This document shows positions 22,298 to 33,687 of a DNA stretch of 64,000 bases, piece after piece. The position numbers and the translations under genes are program-made. The notes under the pieces were generated by a model, which was not told the DNA's origin, made no database searches, and saw nothing but the letters and a program-made list of their open reading frames with translations. This stretch comes from Gymnopus androsaceus JB14 (taxonomy: Eukaryota; Basidiomycota; Agaricomycetes; Agaricales; Omphalotaceae): positions 1 through 64,000 of the forward strand of contig ML769736.1 of assembly GCA_009733575.1 (NCBI GenBank). Reading direction: 5' to 3'. The first letter of the stretch is position 1; each line of letters starts with the position of its first letter.

Positions 22298-25200
22298 ACC
22301 TTACAGTACTATAACGCCATCATATAGTGTAATCAAAAAAGTTCCGGTCGCGGACGAGGCGCCATAGAAGTTGAAGCTGGTGGTGATGACAAGAATGAAT
22401 CATGATAGTCTGGCAAGGACAAAGGGATGCATGATAACGGGCTTGAGCTGGCAAGAGCTGGTGGCATGGAGAAGGGAGGTATGCAAAAGGCAAGACAAGA
22501 GAAGGAGGAGCATATGGCTGCGAGTAACGTCTTGAAACGCACAGTGCTGTCACTCAAATCCAGTGAGATTTGTGACGGACTAGAAGGGCAGGCCAGCTGC
22601 AACATTATTTAAATCGTCGTGGTTGAGTTATCAGATGGGCGGGCGGCAAAAAGTAATATTGGAAGAAAAAGAGATGTTACACTATTTAGAACGTACCCAA
22701 ACCAATCCAATAGTTCTCCTGATAAAAAAAAATGAGGGAAAGAGTAAGCGAAAGGAGATGTCCACAAACGATGGTGGAAGTTTTAAACAAGAGTCGAGTG
22801 CTGCCGTAAATCAGACAAGGATAAAGAGAAAAAATTATCATTTCTTGAACATAAACAAAATACATGGCAAAGCACGCGTTATAATGTCGGAGTAAAAGAA
22901 TGTCGACATGTGCAGGGTAGCCACGCAGTTAAATGATGTCCTGTGCGACCAAGGCCTACAAGTGTGTCGGAGCCTGTGCTACAGAGCACAAGCTCTCTTT
23001 TGAGCAAAAGAGAAATACGATATGTCGTCCAAAAGGTCAGTGCATCAATAAAGGGATAGCAACAATACAAACTGTAGGATTGTCCCTGGAAGGTTAGGCG
23101 GAAGGGAGGCAGGGATGAAGGGAGGTGCTGGAGAAACTGTTGGAGCTAGAGCTGGAGTGCTGATGGCGCCGAGTCCGGGCACCTGATAGAACACTAGAAG
23201 AGCAGCACACGAACCTACAGTGAAGGCGTTAACTAGAAAGTAAAGCGGCAAAGCGACAGCAAGGAAACAAAGGCCTGAGGTATGAACTTGATGACAAAGG
23301 CAGTGGAAGCAGGGCAAAAGAGGCAGCAGAAACTCGATCAACTCAACCCAAAATTGGGCCAGAAACGAAACGATTGGTTGCTGGAAGATGAGGTGTTAGA
23401 GAAGCATTGATGGAGGCAGCGAAGGAGTCCAAGTTAGGGTGACTTTGGTAACGGTCCTGATGTGATATGGGGAGCTGGTGAGCCAATGGTTGGAGCTGAA
23501 GCCTAAAATTGATGATACGTCATTATCAATGATAATTCGATAAGAATTCAGGCCAAATAAACCGTCCAAAAAGGAGGATCTGCATGCGAGCCATGAGTGT
23601 CTCAGTCTAGCACCTAGACACTAACTGGATAGAAAAGGGAACAGAAGAGGATGAATACCAGTGTAACAAAGTAAGATTAGAATTTAGAAAGGATTGAAGG
23701 ACTAGAAAACGCACGAATTACTGAAACCTTTCCCACAATCCCCTGACAGCTCTAGGCAAAGGCAGCTTAAAAAAGCCATAGGACGTCAATGGAGGCAAGG
23801 GAGGTTAGGAAGGGTGGAGATCCAGCTGGGTCGAAAAAAAAGAGGGATCATGATGGTCATTGGAGAAGGTTGGTAAGCGCCCGTGAAATGATCAAGCGCT
23901 TAAGCATAGGACCCTTCTGGAAATCTTCCTTAGGAGCCGTTACCTGGGGTTAGCAAATTGTTTTCATACCACACTTGCACCAATGCCCTCTAATGGGTGA
24001 CTGGTATGAAAGTGATTCACACTACAGCCTTAGGATATAGGGGAGTAGGTTTTGTTTCTTCAAATTGTTCTTATGAGGTTTTGGCCCGAATTCGGGCCCA
24101 CTTGGATTTCACACTTTTATGCTGGAGCCATACACTTACCCGGAGCAGAATAAAAGATGCCAAGTTGTTTACACCAGCTAAATGTATATTTCACTCCTAA
24201 TTAACTACTTGCCAAGTCAAAATGCGCTCCCAATATAAGTAATATGAGTTTTGCGTGCTATTATCACCATTTGGCTTATAGCAGGCTGAGATTGCCATCC
24301 GCAAAAAAACTTGAGAGACAAAAAGTTTTGCCTACATAAGGATTACATTTTACCCTACAAAACTTGAGCATCACTGATCTTTTGTATGTTAAGTACCCAG
24401 GGCGAATTCGTTCTGGATATTACTTATGTAAGCAAGGCTATATACTCGCAAAGCTGGTAGCACTTGTGAGCAAATTCAAAGAGACAAAGTTGTTTGGACT
24501 ATTCACAGGTACATATCACTCGGCATAGTCTAGTATCCAGGCATAGCAGTGCTTGGAATATAGACTACACATAAAATCACCTAAAACAAGTATTCCTGCT
24601 GACAACTTGCTCCATATTAAATCTGATTGAGTGTCTGCTGTAAAACCAAAGAGTACATGTTTTTTGGATGGTCACATAGAGTATTTCACTCACCAATAGC
24701 TAAGGGTCAAGTGTAGATTACCCATATCTATAGGCAGAGAAGCTAAAACAGATAATTTATGGGGTTTTGAGAATGATTGCCTTGCGGAACTCAAACAAGG
24801 CCGTCTGCTGGCTAACTGTGGATGTCATAATGTGCGGAGGGGTCCTCTATGTGTTATCCATTTCTAGTTTGGCTCAGAGTGTACTATATTCGCTTCCGGG
24901 CATATGCAAGTATAAAAACAGGAGACAAGTGAATAATGCATTCCAGAATCTTCACTTGAATATTCCTGCAATCATATGCCATGGAGGCTGTGGTGACTGC
25001 CAATCCAAATATATGTTGGTTGTATTTATTGAGTTTGTGGAGAGGAAAAATAGATGAGGCAGGAGGTAGTTCGGGTCCACTTGCTAAAGTTCAGATTAAT
25101 GGTACTCTTCAAGATATTGATTGTGAAATTGTGAAGTAGATCAGATGGCAATGGCAGACAGTGGCAGAATAATTGAAAAACTGCTCAAAATTGCATTGAA

Positions 25201-25410
25201 AAACTTGCATACTGAATTCATGTTGTATGGAAAGACCATAATGACTTCCAACTACTACTAACACAGTGTCTCCTGGAGTAGCATTGTTCAGCTCATTTTG
25301 ACTTCACATGAGGCATTGACCTTGGTTATGCAGACTGTGGAGTGGTTTGATTACATTCCACCCAGGCATGTACAATGAATCTGGTATGTTTTTTCAATAA
25401 GTTTCTATGA
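22298..25410. other. Long intergenic region, no gene
   Basis: No exon is supported on either strand. It contains dispersed repeat copy 1 (23090-23570) and a 16-bp perfect palindrome GGCCCGAATTCGGGCC at 24083-24098 that recurs at 37592-37607. Confidence 0.6.
23090..23570 (-). repeat. Dispersed repeat family R2, copy 1
   Basis: Shared words in one order link this segment with 35245-35465 (same orientation) and 53880-54205 (inverted): CAACCCAAAATTGGG / CAACCCAAAATAGG, ATGGAGGCAGCGAARGAG, and a GTGCTCCAGCTCTAGCT-like block (reverse orientation here, 53.9-54.2 kb forward). The AAATAAACCGT word occurs here and at 35 kb. Copies are strongly diverged. The element type is unknown. Confidence 0.6.
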
Positions 25411-25418
25411 GATGCTTC

Positions 25419-25985
25419 TAGGGCTCTTTGCCGTACATATCGTATACGGCACAGAGAATTTTTCTGTATTTATGGACCAAATTTTTTGCCACGGTACAGT
25501 ATGGGAAAAATACGGCCGTATACGGAATACAGACAGTACCTTTAAGTCACGTGTTCTCAAGCACCCATCTGCAACGAAGACACTGTGCAAAGTATATATT
25601 TTACATGTATCAAGGATTCTAAGTGTTTAATACTTACTAGTAAGTGCTATAGTGACCAAGAACCATGAATAAGAGTTGCAGTATGCACGTGTGATAGTAT
25701 GTGACATGAAGTGACCAGTGTCACACACGTCTAGGACACCCCAAAAAATAGTAGAATTGTTCGAGAAGGTTTATTTTAGTAATATTTAATCAATCGTAGT
25801 CCTATTAAAGTGCTCTCTGTAGTAGAAGACTCCAGAAATCACAAATTCCTTGCAAGTACCGTATACACCGTATTACGCCGTAACGGTACGGCTAAATACG
25901 GGACTCCTGAAGGGCTTACGGTACAGTACGGTTGGACACCGTACCGTCCGTACACCGTATGGTACGGATATGATGAAGAGCCCTA
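25419..25985. mobile_element. Non-autonomous hAT-type element (MITE), 567 bp
   Basis: The element begins TAGGGCTCTT and ends AAGAGCCCTA, a perfect 10-bp terminal inverted repeat, and is flanked on both sides by GATGCTTC (25411-25418 and 25986-25993), an 8-bp target site duplication. Eight-bp duplications with T/CAGGG-type ends are characteristic of hAT transposons. The subterminal regions are filled with CGGTAC, ACGGTA and CCGTATAC words in both orientations, as expected for transposase-binding repeats of hAT elements. No transposase is encoded, so it would have depended on an autonomous relative. Identical duplications suggest a fairly recent insertion. Confidence 0.85.
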
Positions 25986-25993
25986 GATGCTTC

Positions 25994-26797
25994 CCTGTCA
26001 ACTCATATTGGTGCATGAAATGGATCTTGAACCAATGTATCCTGAATGTCTTGTACCCTAGATGTAAGTGGAAACCAAATATGACTACCCCCAGGGTAAC
26101 CATGCCATAAGGTGGGTCTGGACAGTAGTAAAAGTGTTGTACAAAAACAGCATGAGCCTTAGAAGTGCAAGGAACAGTGTACAAGCCACCCAATGATGTG
26201 ATCAGGAGGAATTGGGTGGTATTGTGGTCCAACAACCAGAATTGAGTGGAAGCGGATGTAATATGGATGATGGGTGGTCCAAAAGGTGAAATATGTCCAA
26301 ATATGGTTAATGTGGGTAGAATACAGTGAATGTGGATGGAAATAAGTAGGATTGAAGTGGGTGGAAGCAGACAGAAATAGAGGGTGGAAGTGGGTGAAGC
26401 AGATGGAAATAGGATGGGAGTGGACAGAAATACAGTGGGAGCAGATGGAATAGGGTGAGAGTGGATGGTGCCAGAGGTTTTAGAGGTAGCAAAAACTGAA
26501 CAGGAAGCTCCTGGGGAGCTTTGGTTGTAAAGTTGTAAACAGAGAATAGAAGATAGTGAGCTTGAGATGTAGATTTGGGATCTGCAGATGGAGTCTTGTG
26601 GTCAATGCAGATAAGGATGCATGAGGCATATACAGAGGACACCTGGGACAACCAGGATAACTGCATGAGTAGGTATACATATAGGCTGGACAAACCAAAT
26701 ACCCTGATTATTCAGTCAGCTGGGCACTGTGCCATGGAATGCACAGAATAATACATTGGGCACATGTGACACCATTATGAATGATATTGCCTGCTGA
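25994..26797. other. Intergenic stretch with GTGGATGGAAT-like words
   Basis: Bases 26240-26470 are a loose array of GTGG(A/G)TGGAA.TA.G words with an irregular 20-25 bp period, which keeps a minus-strand frame open. No gene is supported. Confidence 0.5.
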
Positions 26798-27533
26798 CCA
26801 AGGAGCAAGACAAGTCACATAATCTGTTTGCACATGGAAAATGATAATATGAAAAATAATCCATAAATTAGGTTATGGCAGTAGCACAAATATAAGCTGT
26901 TGCCAAGGAAAAGCAAATCACATGATCTGAATAACTTCAAATTGACTTTAGATCAATATGATAGATTAATGCTATGGATACTTTATGGAGGGCTATTTGT
27001 GGCAAGGAACAAGGTAAGTCACATTACCTGGTTTAAATTGGATCAATGATGAGCCCTTGTGTCCTATTATTCCAAGGAGATAAGCTCCAGTGGTTTCCAA
27101 GTGGGAAGCCCCTTACACTGATAAAAAGGAAGGAAGGAAGTCATGTGACCTGTTTAAATTGAAATGAGCTTGGATTAATGATAGCTCCTATATCCTACAA
27201 TTTGACAGTTGATAGCTTCAGTGGATCTCAAGCAGTGAGTAGCCTACACAGGCAACCACCAAAGAACAAGATGAGTCACATGACTAGTTAAAATTGAAAT
27301 GAGGTTGGATTAATGATAAGTTGTATATCGTATAATTTTGGAGGTGATAGGTTCAGCGGTTCCCAGGCTGCAGGCCCCCCTACGCTAATGAAACAGGCGA
27401 CCGCGAAGGAACAAGGCAAGTCACATGACCGGTTTAAATTGAAATATACGTAGATTAAGGATACCTTGAATTCTGCCCAAGGTTTGAAGGTGATAGCTTA
27501 AGCGGATCGCAGGCGGTGGGCTCCCCCTCCCCC
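26798..27533. repeat. Degenerate tandem satellite, units of about 80-145 bp
   Basis: The phrase AAGGAACAAGGYAAGTCACAT followed by GACC.GTTTAAATTGAAAT and GGTGATAG.TTCAGCGG recurs at about 26801, 26920, 27002, 27128, 27262 and 27407. The last units are most alike. The array ends at a hairpin at 27534. Confidence 0.75.
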
Positions 27534-27561
27534 CCCCTGTAGGATACGCTATCCTACGGGG
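27534..27561. repeat. Hairpin at the satellite boundary
   Basis: GTAGGATA and TATCCTAC form an 8-bp perfect stem around a 3-nt loop (CGC), extended by CCCC/GGGG after a one-base bulge. It sits exactly between the satellite on the left and the GGAT array on the right. Confidence 0.7.
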
Positions 27562-28572
27562 ATGTGTAACCCCTAGGCGCTTATGGATGGATGGATGGAT
27601 GGACGGACTTTAAGCTTTATATTTTTAAAAAGTTGAAGTAGATCATAAATTCTATGGAATATGGCTCCTGCGTTAAGTTACTTACATTTTTCATGTTTTT
27701 TTTTTTGACTGAATAGATGGACGGATGGATGGATGGACGGATGAGCGCTTACGGATGGACGGATGGGTGCACTTACTAATCTATAGTAGATAGACAAGGT
27801 TGGTGGTAAAATACCTATTTTAGCAAAAAAGTCATTGCAGTAGCAAACTTCATACAACTGTAGAGATAGAGATTTGAAAAAATAAGGAGTGAAAAAATGG
27901 ATGGACGGATGGATGGATGGGCGCTTATGGACGGATGGACGGATGGATGGATGGATGGGCGCTTACGGACGGATGGATGCACTTAATAATTAAAATACCT
28001 ATTTTTGCAAAAAAACCATTACAGTAGAAAATCTCCATACAACTGTAGAAAGGTGAAAAAAAAATAAAGACTGAAAAAAATAAAATGGATGGACGGATGG
28101 ATGGGCGCTTATGGGTGGATGGATGGATGAACGGGTGCTTATGGACAGATGAATGGACGTACTTGATCTTTATTAAAAATATAAAAGTTGAAGTGGATCA
28201 TAAATCCTATGGAGTATGGCTCCTGCTTTAAGTTACTCAGATTTTTCATGTTTTTTTTTTGACTGAATGGCTGGATGGATGGATGGATGGATGGGCACTT
28301 ATGGATGGACGGACGGATGGATTGATGGGCGCTTACGGACGGATGGATGCACTTAATAATTAAAATACCTATTTTTGCAAAAAAAACCATTACAGTAGCA
28401 AATCTCCATACAATTGTAGAAAGGTGAAAAATAAAATAAAGACTGAAAAAAATAAAATGGCTGGATGGATGGATGGCTGGATGGATGGATGGATGGATGG
28501 ATGGGCGCTTATGGGTGGATGGATGGACGGATGGATGGGCGCTTATAGGTGGATGGATGGATGGATGGATGA
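27562..28572. repeat. Composite array: GGAT microsatellites alternating with two AT-rich unit types
   Basis: Tracts of GATG/GACG words joined to GGGCGCTTAYGG alternate with an AT-rich unit A (AAAATACCTATTTT.GCAAAAAA ... ACAACTGTAGA..) at about 27808, 27986 and 28362, and a unit B (AAGTTGAAGT.GATCATAAA ... GTTACT..CATTTTTCATG) at about 27630 and 28187. Repetition of A and B shows duplication of composite blocks, not simple slippage. Open frames on the minus strand (His/Pro/Ser repeats) are by-products. Confidence 0.85.
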
Positions 28573-28831
28573 ATACCTTGCTCATTGTTCCTGACAATGA
28601 CTACCCAATATTTCACTTTATGTATCTCTTCTATTAGGCTGGATATTCCTCATGTAGCACTACAATACTAACAAATCTTATTAAGATTGGCTCATCGACT
28701 GTGGGAACTTTTCTTGTTGTCAATAATGTTGATGACTAGCTCACGATCCGTTCATTAATATTCAAAAAAATTTAGTGCACCATGATCCTGTAGGCTATAG
28801 CTCTCATATAAGCTATTCAGAGTGCCCAATA

Positions 28832-28874
28832 CTTTTTTTTTTTTTCCCATGAGCATGTATAGTACAGAGTAATA
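28832..28874 (-). repeat. Poly(A)-tailed 3' end of a retroposon, copy 2
   Basis: Second copy of the block at 1-43. Sequence similarity stops after AGAGTAATA, so the two insertions share only their 3' end, as 5'-truncated retroposons do. Confidence 0.45.
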
Positions 28875-30795
28875 CAAGAGTGGGATTCGCTTGCAGAGCA
28901 GGGTTTGCTTTGATACTATAATTTCAACGAAAGTCAGCTACGTAAAAAAAAACAGGGATTTGGACTACAAGAAATGGACAAGGGAAACAACCAACTTACC
29001 TCGCTTCCAGTTGCGCTTCTACGGCCTGAAGTAGCGCAGTACTCCTTACTGCATTAGCTGCGCGCATTGCTGCTACGCTGATGCCCTAACTGGAGCATAA
29101 TCCTATAACGAGGGTAAGGAGCATCTAGGGCTGGGTTAAGGAGATAAGTCGTGGATAAGGAAAGCTATATATCACTAACGTAGATGAACAGTTGCACTGG
29201 CATGTTTGGGGGAATGAAAAAGCTGCAAAGGAGAGCAAAGAAAGCCCTAGAGAAACAGAGATTATGAGCTCGCTTTAGCCGCAAATTAGAGACTTTCGCA
29301 CATGCAGTACCCAAAGTATTCAACGATGCATCCGGCAATATAATGACGAAAGCAACCCAGGACGCGAGCCAGCAACGAAATAATGTCTTCAATGAACGAT
29401 GCTTGGTCAAGTTGTTGCGGATCCAAGGTGGTAAATGTGCTAGAAACGCGCCGAATTTTTGAGGGGCGAGCTCCAGTAGCGTTATTAGACGAGCTAGAAA
29501 TGGACTTCGATGGCATTCCGGCGGCAGAACTATAGCTTTTGTGATTTTCAGCTTTGGGTTTGATACTATTTCCAGAATGCAACGAGTTCTTCTCGTTGTC
29601 CATTATCCTACACGAAGAAATTCTCGCTTCAGATCGTGCAGCAACCCTAAGAATGAAACGCACCAAAACCTCCAGCGAATACCAAGACAGTTCGCAGTTA
29701 TAACAGCAAGGAGATCTTTCTGTGGAAGAGCAAGTTCAAGAACGGGTCCAGGTGGATCTGATCAACGAAACTAAACTAAACCATGTTTCAATTTGAAATT
29801 TGGCGGTCCGTCGATGGTCCGTCAATTCTCATGCTTCGCCTTGCATGCCCAACAGAAATAGGATAAGCAGAACTGTCACGATGAATTCTCAGTTGTCGGG
29901 CAGGATTTGCGCTGACCATGCATGCCTGGAGCAGCCTCTGAAGTGATGCCTTGAGCTCTACACTTGAGACGTGATGAAACCAAGAAACTGAGACGTAACA
30001 CTAACTGTATGCGCTCCGCTCCGAAGGCCTGGCTGAGCCAGGAAAGCAAGGAGGTACTATATACATATCTATGCTCATATGTCACAGTCGACTGTTTAGA
30101 TCGAAGTTGAGCATCTATGCTAGTAAATAACTAAGCAATACATATATATTTATTCCAAGAGACCGTTTTGAAACTATGTACATGGAATGAATCCCACCGA
30201 ATGATGGACGTACGCGTGCGTACAGCCAGGATTCTATCAATAGCTTGAAGAGGGAAAACAGTCTTGCTGAAACGTGAAACGGTGTCCTTCAGACTCAGGA
30301 CCTGATTATTCAAGCGACCCCGGGATTACACTCACCGAAAAAATATTCGTTGATAGTCTTTGATAATGATTCAATACAGTAAATGGCTTTGCCAAAAGAA
30401 AAAAAAAGCATACGGCAGTTGGTTTGGATTCGAAGTGATTGAACATAGCCGACTCCCAATACAAGGTCTGATTTCCACACACTTGATTGTAGCTCGGGTT
30501 CAACGACGCGGGATTAGCCAGCTGAGCAGTGGGCACCAGCGCAAAAGAAATGTTTGTTTTTGGTGTAACGGGATCTCTGCGCCTCTAGTGTCGTTCTGTT
30601 TAGGAATTTCGTTTCGACTTGAGTGCCTGCTATGCTATTCGCTATATTCTACTATCTCTACCACTTTTCTCACAATCTCAATCGCATCACCTCCAGAACT
30701 CTACCAAGAATCCCTACACCTGAAACATATATACAGGCCTACATGAACTTGTTACAATCACAAACCCAGTTCTCCTCGACAGTTGACCCTGCCTT
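28875..30795. other. Intergenic region with one weak small ORF
   Basis: Apart from the minus-strand frame at 29286-29603 no exon is supported. The interval ends at the stop of the HNH gene. Confidence 0.5.
29286..29603 (-). CDS. Small hypothetical protein, doubtful
   Basis: A 105-codon frame starts at ATG 29603 (MDNEKNSLHSGNSIKPKAEN) and has a Ser-rich first half and a short hydrophobic helix (ISLLARVLGCFRHYIAGCIV) near the C-terminus, suggestive of a tail anchor. There is no splice or neighbour support and no recognised family. It could be chance. Confidence 0.25.
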   Translation of the reverse strand: MDNEKNSLHSGNSIKPKAENHKSYSSAAGMPSKSISSSSNNATGARPSKIRRVSSTFTTLDPQQLDQASFIEDIISLLARVLGCFRHYIAGCIVEYFGYCMCESL

Positions 30796-32642
30796 TCATT
30801 CTTTACGCGCCTTCTTTCCTGCTGCATTGACAGATGGACTCAGTGATTGCGAATCTGATGAGGCTGAGTAATTACCAGCATCGCTGTCACTGTCGGGGTA
30901 ATTATCCAAGATTTTGTTCCCAGTAAAGCTAATGGTCTTGGTCCTCTCAGTACTGGGTTGAGAGAGTGTTCTAGCAGGTGGCGGTTGGGATGTGGTAGCA
31001 GATTGGTGCGCCGATGAAGTTTGCGACCGTCTTCCGCGACCAACGGGATCCAAGATCAGCATACTACGGCTGTCAATCTCCAATAAAAGAGCGTTTATCT
31101 TTTCGACTGATTCTTCTACATCCTCGGACGTCACCTGGAGCAGGCAAATGTGGGAGAGAAGCGGAAGCCGTGGGTCCGTAGGTTTATCCAACTTCTCAGT
31201 TGTTAGTGGTTCTGGTGCTGTTTTTGCTACAGGGAGGGAAATCAACAATGGTTAGGGGAATCGTCGAGTAAATTATGACATAGTAAGCTTACCTTTGGCT
31301 TTCTGTTTCTTTCCGGACTTTTTTCGCTTTTTGTTATGGTTCTTCACCGAGTTTGTTAATGGGGAGTCAATGGTAGGGGTGATACGCAATTCACTCTTAA
31401 ATCCATGCCTGAAATCAGCGGGCATCTTGTTTGGCACATCGTGGAACCAGAAAAAGAATAAACGCCAAACAGCGTCAAAGACTAGATCTTTTGTGATCAG
31501 ATGTTGAAAGAAAGGCTCCCACTTCTCTTCGTCTTTGTCAATCAGATAATGGATCTGTTGGCAAGCATGCACGCAAGCAAAGAAAGGGTGAACGTGGCTT
31601 TTGATTTCCTGGAGAGCGGGGGCGTCGTAGGGATGTGAAAAATTGGTGAATTCACCATCTACTTCAGTGAACCCGGTTTCCTTCGATCCCTGGAGTTTGA
31701 CACGAGGCCAAACTCTGTTTTTTGGCATATTGAGGCTCAATAGACGATATCTATATGTTTTCTTCGCAAGCAGAGGATAGCACTAGATAGGCGGTTATAC
31801 TTGAATCTGCCTAGTGATATATATGCCAAACACTGACCGCAGCGTCGTCAAACCGGTGCCGATCTTGCCACTCAGTGCATCCCATATTCCAGGTTGACAT
31901 CTTTTGGATGGCAACTAAGCTATCCAACTCTGCTAGGAAAATGATGCATCCTTTGTCAACGAATGGGTGTATGTCGCTTTTCACTGAAAAAATATAGAGT
32001 TAGTTCCTTAGACACATATAGGAAACGAAACATATTGACTGCAAATGATGTTCCGAGGGTCATTAACATTGAGACCCCTGGGAAGCAGGCCGCAAACCCA
32101 CTCTAAAATACGGATCTGCAGCCGGTGCCAACCATAATAGCAAAGTCGCTCTCTTCATAAAGTGGGACAACACTTACAGTGTGCAAGAGTGTTGCCCGCT
32201 GCATCATGTGGCAATACTCAATGTCGATTCCAGCGAGATGCGTAATGACACATCTATCGAGATGTGGCGCAATGCGATTAATCTCGTCCTTCGCTGCTTT
32301 GGACAGCGCTTCACCAGATTTGATATTTTGCTGCTTGTAAGGATCCGAGGCTCGCTCAATAGCTCGGGTCCCAAAATACTCGATCAAAGGCGGGGCAGGA
32401 CCGTAGGGGGGGTCGATCTCCGAATCCGTATGAATCTGCTGAAGCTCATAAGAGTCTGAAGATAGTTCGTTGTAATTGATCTCTTGACGACCTGTTCTAT
32501 ATTGTGTAGGGGTAGTAGCAGGAGGAGCAGGAGCATGAGGAGCGTTCGAAGGCCCCGCAATAGGGAGAGTAGCTTGGGTGCTAGATCCCATACAGATAAC
32601 AATATTACAAGAAGTGAAAGAGCGGCCGCACTGGGCGCCCAT
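30796..32642 (-). CDS. HNH nuclease-domain protein, five exons, 535 residues
   Basis: Exons 32178-32642, 32040-32115, 31838-31983, 31293-31782 and 30796-31226 join in frame across introns of 62, 56, 55 and 66 bp. The spliced product has an HNH (beta-beta-alpha metal) core: CVITHLAGIDIEYCHMM (Cys131, His145), LEWVCGLLPRGLNVND (Asn171/Asn173) and KSDIHPFVDKG (His186), in the order of fungal HNH domains. A conserved alpha-helical C-terminal part follows (VHPFFACVHACQQIHYL), then a Lys-rich stretch (NHNKKRKKSGKKQKAKAK) and a Ser-rich tail. Such genes are numerous in Agaricomycetes and their role is unknown. The start could alternatively be the internal ATG at 32591. It is head-to-head with its paralogue at 32720. 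Confidence 0.8.
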
Positions 32643-32719
32643 GTCACTTAAGCTAATCCACGTGACCCTGCGGAATCACGACCATGTCCTGCACTCAATC
32701 CTTTACTTTCATCTAAACG
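32643..32719. promoter_or_regulatory. 77-bp bidirectional promoter between two HNH paralogues
   Basis: Only 77 bp separate the start codons at 32642 and 32720. Transcription of both genes must start within or inside these limits, so co-regulation is likely. No TATA box is visible. Confidence 0.5.
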
Positions 32720-33687
32720 ATGCCACCTTCCTTGCCTAACCTCAAAGTTTTGTCTACCCATGCCTCCACTGACACCCTCGGACCTATTAACTCCTTTCGC
32801 CTCTTCACGGGGTCCATCTTTTGTATGGTGAGCGATCTGTCATTAGAGGTGCGATTCGATTCTCTAAAGTTTTTATTCCAGACCACGCATTTGGAACACA
32901 TCTGGGGTCTAGAGAAAGGACAGCTTGATTTATGGTCGTCGCTGAACCACATATCTGGTGAATCCAAACGCGTTCAGTTGAGCCAGGAACTGACTAGATG
33001 ACATCCACAGTGCGAGCAGATGTCGCGCCGCTCTTCTATAACGCGCAACTCATGCTCATTCCCTCGAAAGAAGTGCTGGATCAGATGCAGGAACTTGTCC
33101 TATTCAATAAGCGTTGTCCTCTCAATGAGCGTCGTAAGGCTTTCGAGGTGCGTTGTTTTTATCTTGAGCTGTCATGACATTTCTAACATTCGCTCCAGGT
33201 CTTTCCACCTAAGAAATACGAGTACCGGATGGTATCCGTGACTGATCCACCGCCTACTCTGTTCGCCACTGGTTTAACTTCTTCTGTCGAGCCTCTCCTT
33301 TGTGTCTATCCAGACTTTCCGCTGGTAAAGCTAAACGTCCACCCTGCTTTCGCCATGATTCACAGTGCAGCCGGTCTGCTTCACGCTTACTGCACGCATC
33401 TCCCATTCTATGCAACTATATCAATTATGACGACTATCTCCACCTTTCCCGGGCCGCGCTCACTCGAATTTCAATCCCTTCCTGAACCGAACGATGCTAG
33501 AGGAGACGACTCATCAGAGGGAGGCACTGTTTATGAGGATGACTCTGACAGTGAAGGTGAAGCCGTAAAAATACATTCATGGCTCGACAAAGCCGATTGC
33601 CTGAGCCCTTCTCTTGTTGTATCGGAAAGCGTTACCCCGTACCAGATTTCTTTGGATGAGAGGATGGTTCATCCACGGAAAGCATAG
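32720..33687 (+). CDS. Degenerate HNH-family paralogue, four exons, 269 residues
   Basis: Exons 32720-32827, 32882-32957, 33011-33147 and 33199-33687 give an 810-nt reading frame. Exon 2 is 76 nt, identical in length and phase to exon 2 of the HNH gene next door, and the later introns fall at the same protein positions. Aligned segments are clear: LEHIWGLEKGQLDLW with LEWVCGLLPRGLNVN, RADVAPLFYNAQLMLI with KSDIHPFVDKGCIIFL, and VHPAFAMIHSAAGLLHAY with VHPFFACVHACQQIHYL. The catalytic His of DIH is Ala67 here, the Asn motif is lost and the first exon lacks the Cys/His part, so nuclease activity is not expected. The frame is intact, suggesting a retained non-catalytic role or a recent loss. Confidence 0.75.

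Noticed and set aside
28139..28597. Minus-strand frame encoding His/Pro/Ser repeats
   Set aside because: It is the translation of the GGAT microsatellite, with no start context or splice support.
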